6,365 nt of DNA, from contig JAYEMH010000001.1 in NCBI GenBank assembly GCA_034717985.1, forward strand, positions 1 through 6,365, read 5' to 3'. The DNA comes from JAYEMH01 sp034717985 [NCBI: Candidatus Ratteibacteria bacterium] (lineage in GTDB: Bacteria; CAZDME01; JAYEMH01). The notes beneath the pieces were generated by a model. The model ran no database searches. It was not told the DNA's origin and saw only the letters and a list, made by a program, of their open reading frames with translations. Made by a program: the position numbers and the translations under genes. Below, in pieces: positions 6,104-6,365 of the stretch (the stretch's first letter is position 1; every line of letters starts with the position of its first letter).

Positions 6104-6365
6104 GGCCGAAAACCAACTACTGCGTCAATAATTCTCTTCGAATCTATCTTGCTTAAAGACGGGTGAACCGGTAGTGATACTACCTCCCGGCTGATTCTTT
6201 CAACATTGGGCAAAGAAAGTTTGCCATAGCCTAACTTTCGATATAAAGGCTGCCGATAAATCGGACAGGGATAAAAAATTCCGGATTCTATTCCTTTTTT
6301 CTTCAGGTATTTTATAAAATCTTCCCGCTTTATCCCCCGCTTCAGGCGGACGGTATATTGGTGAA
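6100..6365 (-). CDS. gnnB: DegT/DnrJ/EryC1/StrS-family PLP aminotransferase, C-terminal 87 residues, probable GnnB
   Basis: Only the last 87 residues are present; the gene runs off the right edge. Family members use PLP and glutamate to aminate keto nucleotide sugars. Seen in the partial protein: the start of the C-terminal subdomain (HQYTVRLKRGIKREDF), the family segment KKKGIESGIFYPCPIYRQPLY at about residues 21-41, and the closing LPNVERISREVVSLPVHPSLS at about 51-71. Both match the conserved C-terminal pattern in which the gI-x-x-x-x-h/fY-x-P-x-y-x-q-p segment precedes an LP-n-x-E-r-x-x-x-E-v-x-SLP motif. The PLP lysine and cofactor loop are outside the window, so activity cannot be checked. 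It ends CGGCCATGA, with the stop overlapping the dehydrogenase start. Family call is strong; GnnB specifically is inferred from the neighbouring dehydrogenase and lpxB. Confidence 0.75.
   Translation of the reverse strand, partial: HQYTVRLKRGIKREDFIKYLKKKGIESGIFYPCPIYRQPLYRKLGYGKLSLPNVERISREVVSLPVHPSLSKIDSKRIIDAVVGFRP

Noticed and set aside
1-6365. An undescribed defence, toxin or mobile system
   Set aside because: All six genes are recognisable lipid A pathway or nucleotide-sugar families, with no leftover coding space for another system.

Overview
The window holds six genes, all on the minus strand and packed head to tail, so the transcription order runs from high to low coordinates: a DegT/DnrJ-family aminotransferase (3' end only), a Gfo/Idh/MocA-family dehydrogenase, lpxB, msbA, kdtA (waaA) and lpxK (5' part only). 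Every gene belongs, or plausibly belongs, to lipid A-Kdo (lipopolysaccharide core) assembly and export. No rRNA, tRNA, CRISPR array, insertion sequence, promoter or intrinsic terminator is visible. The longest gap between genes is 68 bases. The source is therefore a diderm bacterium with an LPS outer membrane. GC content looks to be in the mid-40s percent by eye, and the gaps carry degenerate short repeats. That fits an uncultured-phylum bacterium, with Omnitrophota a low-confidence guess. Nothing in the window fixes the taxon.

Layout on the minus strand: 6365-6100 aminotransferase C-terminus; ATGA overlap; 6103-5150 dehydrogenase; 68-base gap of degenerate heptamer repeats; 5081-3903 lpxB; 39-base gap with another heptamer repeat; 3863-2034 msbA; gap of about 19 bases with a GGGGACAGGTTC word; 2014/2011-728 kdtA; TTGA overlap; 731-1 lpxK.

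How the genes work together: the first two resemble the GnnA/GnnB pair, which oxidises and then transaminates the 3-position of UDP-GlcNAc. The product lets lipid A be built on 2,3-diamino-2,3-dideoxyglucose with amide-linked rather than ester-linked 3-acyl chains. LpxB would then condense the disaccharide, LpxK would add the 4'-phosphate, KdtA would add Kdo, and MsbA would flip the product across the inner membrane. Gene order is not reaction order, because lpxK is last.

I see no undescribed enzymatic system. The more unusual material is non-coding: each real gap is made of a different short degenerate repeat, and two of these run back into the 3' end of the preceding gene and encode its tail.
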